Shown here: piece after piece, positions 19,547 through 20,163 of the stretch
Layout: every line of letters begins with the position of its first letter
How positions within the stretch are numbered: the first letter of the stretch is position 1
Source: a virus
DNA: 20,163 bases
Virus record (IMG/VR): IMGVR_UViG_3300005664_000140
Span: 1 to 20,163 of that record
Strand: one strand, 5' to 3'
The notes under the pieces: generated by a model
Database searches by the model: none
Seen by the model: the letters and a program-made list of their open reading frames with translations, nothing else
What the model was told of the DNA's origin: nothing
Position numbers and translations under genes: made by a program

Positions 19547-20163
19547 ATGGCAGACCTCACACTCCAGTATCCGACACAGCGCGGCATCAGCGTCCCCACG
19601 ACGCCCGTGTCGCTTTATTCTTTTGGCGACGTTGGGGTCAAAACGATCCGCGTCAACAACCTAAGCGGGAGCACGATCCGCATCCTCGCTTACCCGACGA
19701 ACACCGTCACAGATCCGGCCTCGTACACCGAAATGGGTGCCGGTGGTGATGGGGCGATTCGGTACACCGCCGTCGTTGGTGATAGTGCATCGTTTACCGT
19801 TGTAGGCGAGTGGGAAGTTTGGGTATGCGCGGCAACGGCAACGGCGACTATCAACGCGGTCGCTACTCCGATTGTTCCCGCGCAAACGCTCGCTCAGTCA
19901 AACGCGGCGCAAATGCTCGGCACACCGGAAGCCCAAGAGTTATTCCAGTTGCTCTCGGACACCTCGCTCGGAATCATCGGGTTCATGGTCCCAGGCGTTG
20001 GCGTTTGGAAAGAGAACGCGAAAACCTCAACCGCAAGCGCGGACGGCGATGCCGTCGCTTATATGATGAACTGGGCGAACCCTACAAATTCGTTCTTTTC
20101 TTCAAACGGCTCCGGTGCGGCGAGTGACGCGAACGCGGCAATCCTGAAGACGGGAAGCAATGG
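19547..20163 (+). CDS. Phage structural protein, partial (runs off window end)
   Basis: ATG 19547 opens a frame with no stop to the window end, giving at least 205 residues. The N-terminal part is strand-rich and neutral (LTLQYPTQRGISVPTT, VKTIRVNNLSGSTIRILAYP, SFTVVGEWEVWVCAATATATINAV). A helical piece, AQTLAQSNAAQMLGTPEAQELFQLLSD, follows. The last part (ASADGDAVAYMMNWANPTNSFFSSNGSG) resembles the entry of a LamG/concanavalin-like domain found in phage fibre proteins (DGDxVxxWxDxSGNGN...), though this likeness is weak. It lies after a terminator and has no clear promoter or ribosome site in the 28-base gap. It probably belongs to the receptor-binding region. Confidence 0.65.
   Translation, partial: MADLTLQYPTQRGISVPTTPVSLYSFGDVGVKTIRVNNLSGSTIRILAYPTNTVTDPASYTEMGAGGDGAIRYTAVVGDSASFTVVGEWEVWVCAATATATINAVATPIVPAQTLAQSNAAQMLGTPEAQELFQLLSDTSLGIIGFMVPGVGVWKENAKTSTASADGDAVAYMMNWANPTNSFFSSNGSGAASDANAAILKTGSN

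Noticed and set aside
1-20163. CRISPR array, tRNA gene, insertion sequence, integrase, lysis genes
   Set aside because: Looked for on both strands by eye; no regularly spaced repeats, tRNA-like cloverleaf, transposase, recombinase, holin or endolysin motif was found.

Overview
The window is a contiguous, almost fully coding, single-strand (+) block of a tailed double-stranded DNA bacteriophage or prophage. It runs from the end of the replication module, through DNA packaging and head morphogenesis, to the tail and the start of the receptor-binding region. The gene order, the separate scaffold gene, the SPP1-type portal, the HK97-fold capsid, the tape measure protein and the tail chaperone pair with a -1 frameshift all point to a long, non-contractile-tailed (siphovirus-like) particle. 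No sheath, integrase, lysis cassette, repressor or tRNA gene was seen, so lytic or temperate lifestyle cannot be decided here. The DNA is moderately GC-rich by eye. Several starts lack a clear Shine-Dalgarno (SD) sequence while a few have strong ones (before the capsid, tail-terminator, tail-tube and overprinted genes). The host phylum cannot be fixed from this; a host with relaxed SD use is an inference.

Layout. 1-812: 3' end of a DnaB-type replicative helicase and a coupled small gene of unknown role. 813-1072: a 260-bp noncoding segment with phased A-tracts, two inverted repeats and an intrinsic terminator. It separates replication genes from the packaging operon and is a candidate packaging site or late control region. 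1073-3034: a small-terminase-like DNA-binding protein, then a terminase large subunit encoded as two genes (ATPase, then nuclease) joined by TGATG. 3051-5347: portal, a small gene overprinted on the portal 3' end, scaffold. 5463-8891: major capsid protein, decoration-like protein, and head-tail connector, stopper, tail-terminator and HK97-gp10-like genes. 8888-10224: a 52-residue gene, tail tube, and tail assembly chaperones with an A AAA AAA slippery site.

10211-10856 interrupts the usual chaperone/tape-measure pair with a lipoprotein gene. It has its own promoter-like sequence, a possibly leaderless start, and its own strong terminator: the anatomy of a phage moron, possibly a superinfection-exclusion or host-modifying lipoprotein. 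10877-19462: a short tape measure, a large fused distal-tail/hub-like protein, a small protein, a fibre-like protein and an 1156-residue protein with Asp-box repeats. A terminator follows, then another partial structural gene that runs off the window end.

The most interesting signals are the lipoprotein cassette, the split terminase, a pair of matching hairpins with compensatory stem changes upstream of scaffold and capsid, the gene overprinted on the portal, and the structured region ahead of the small terminase.
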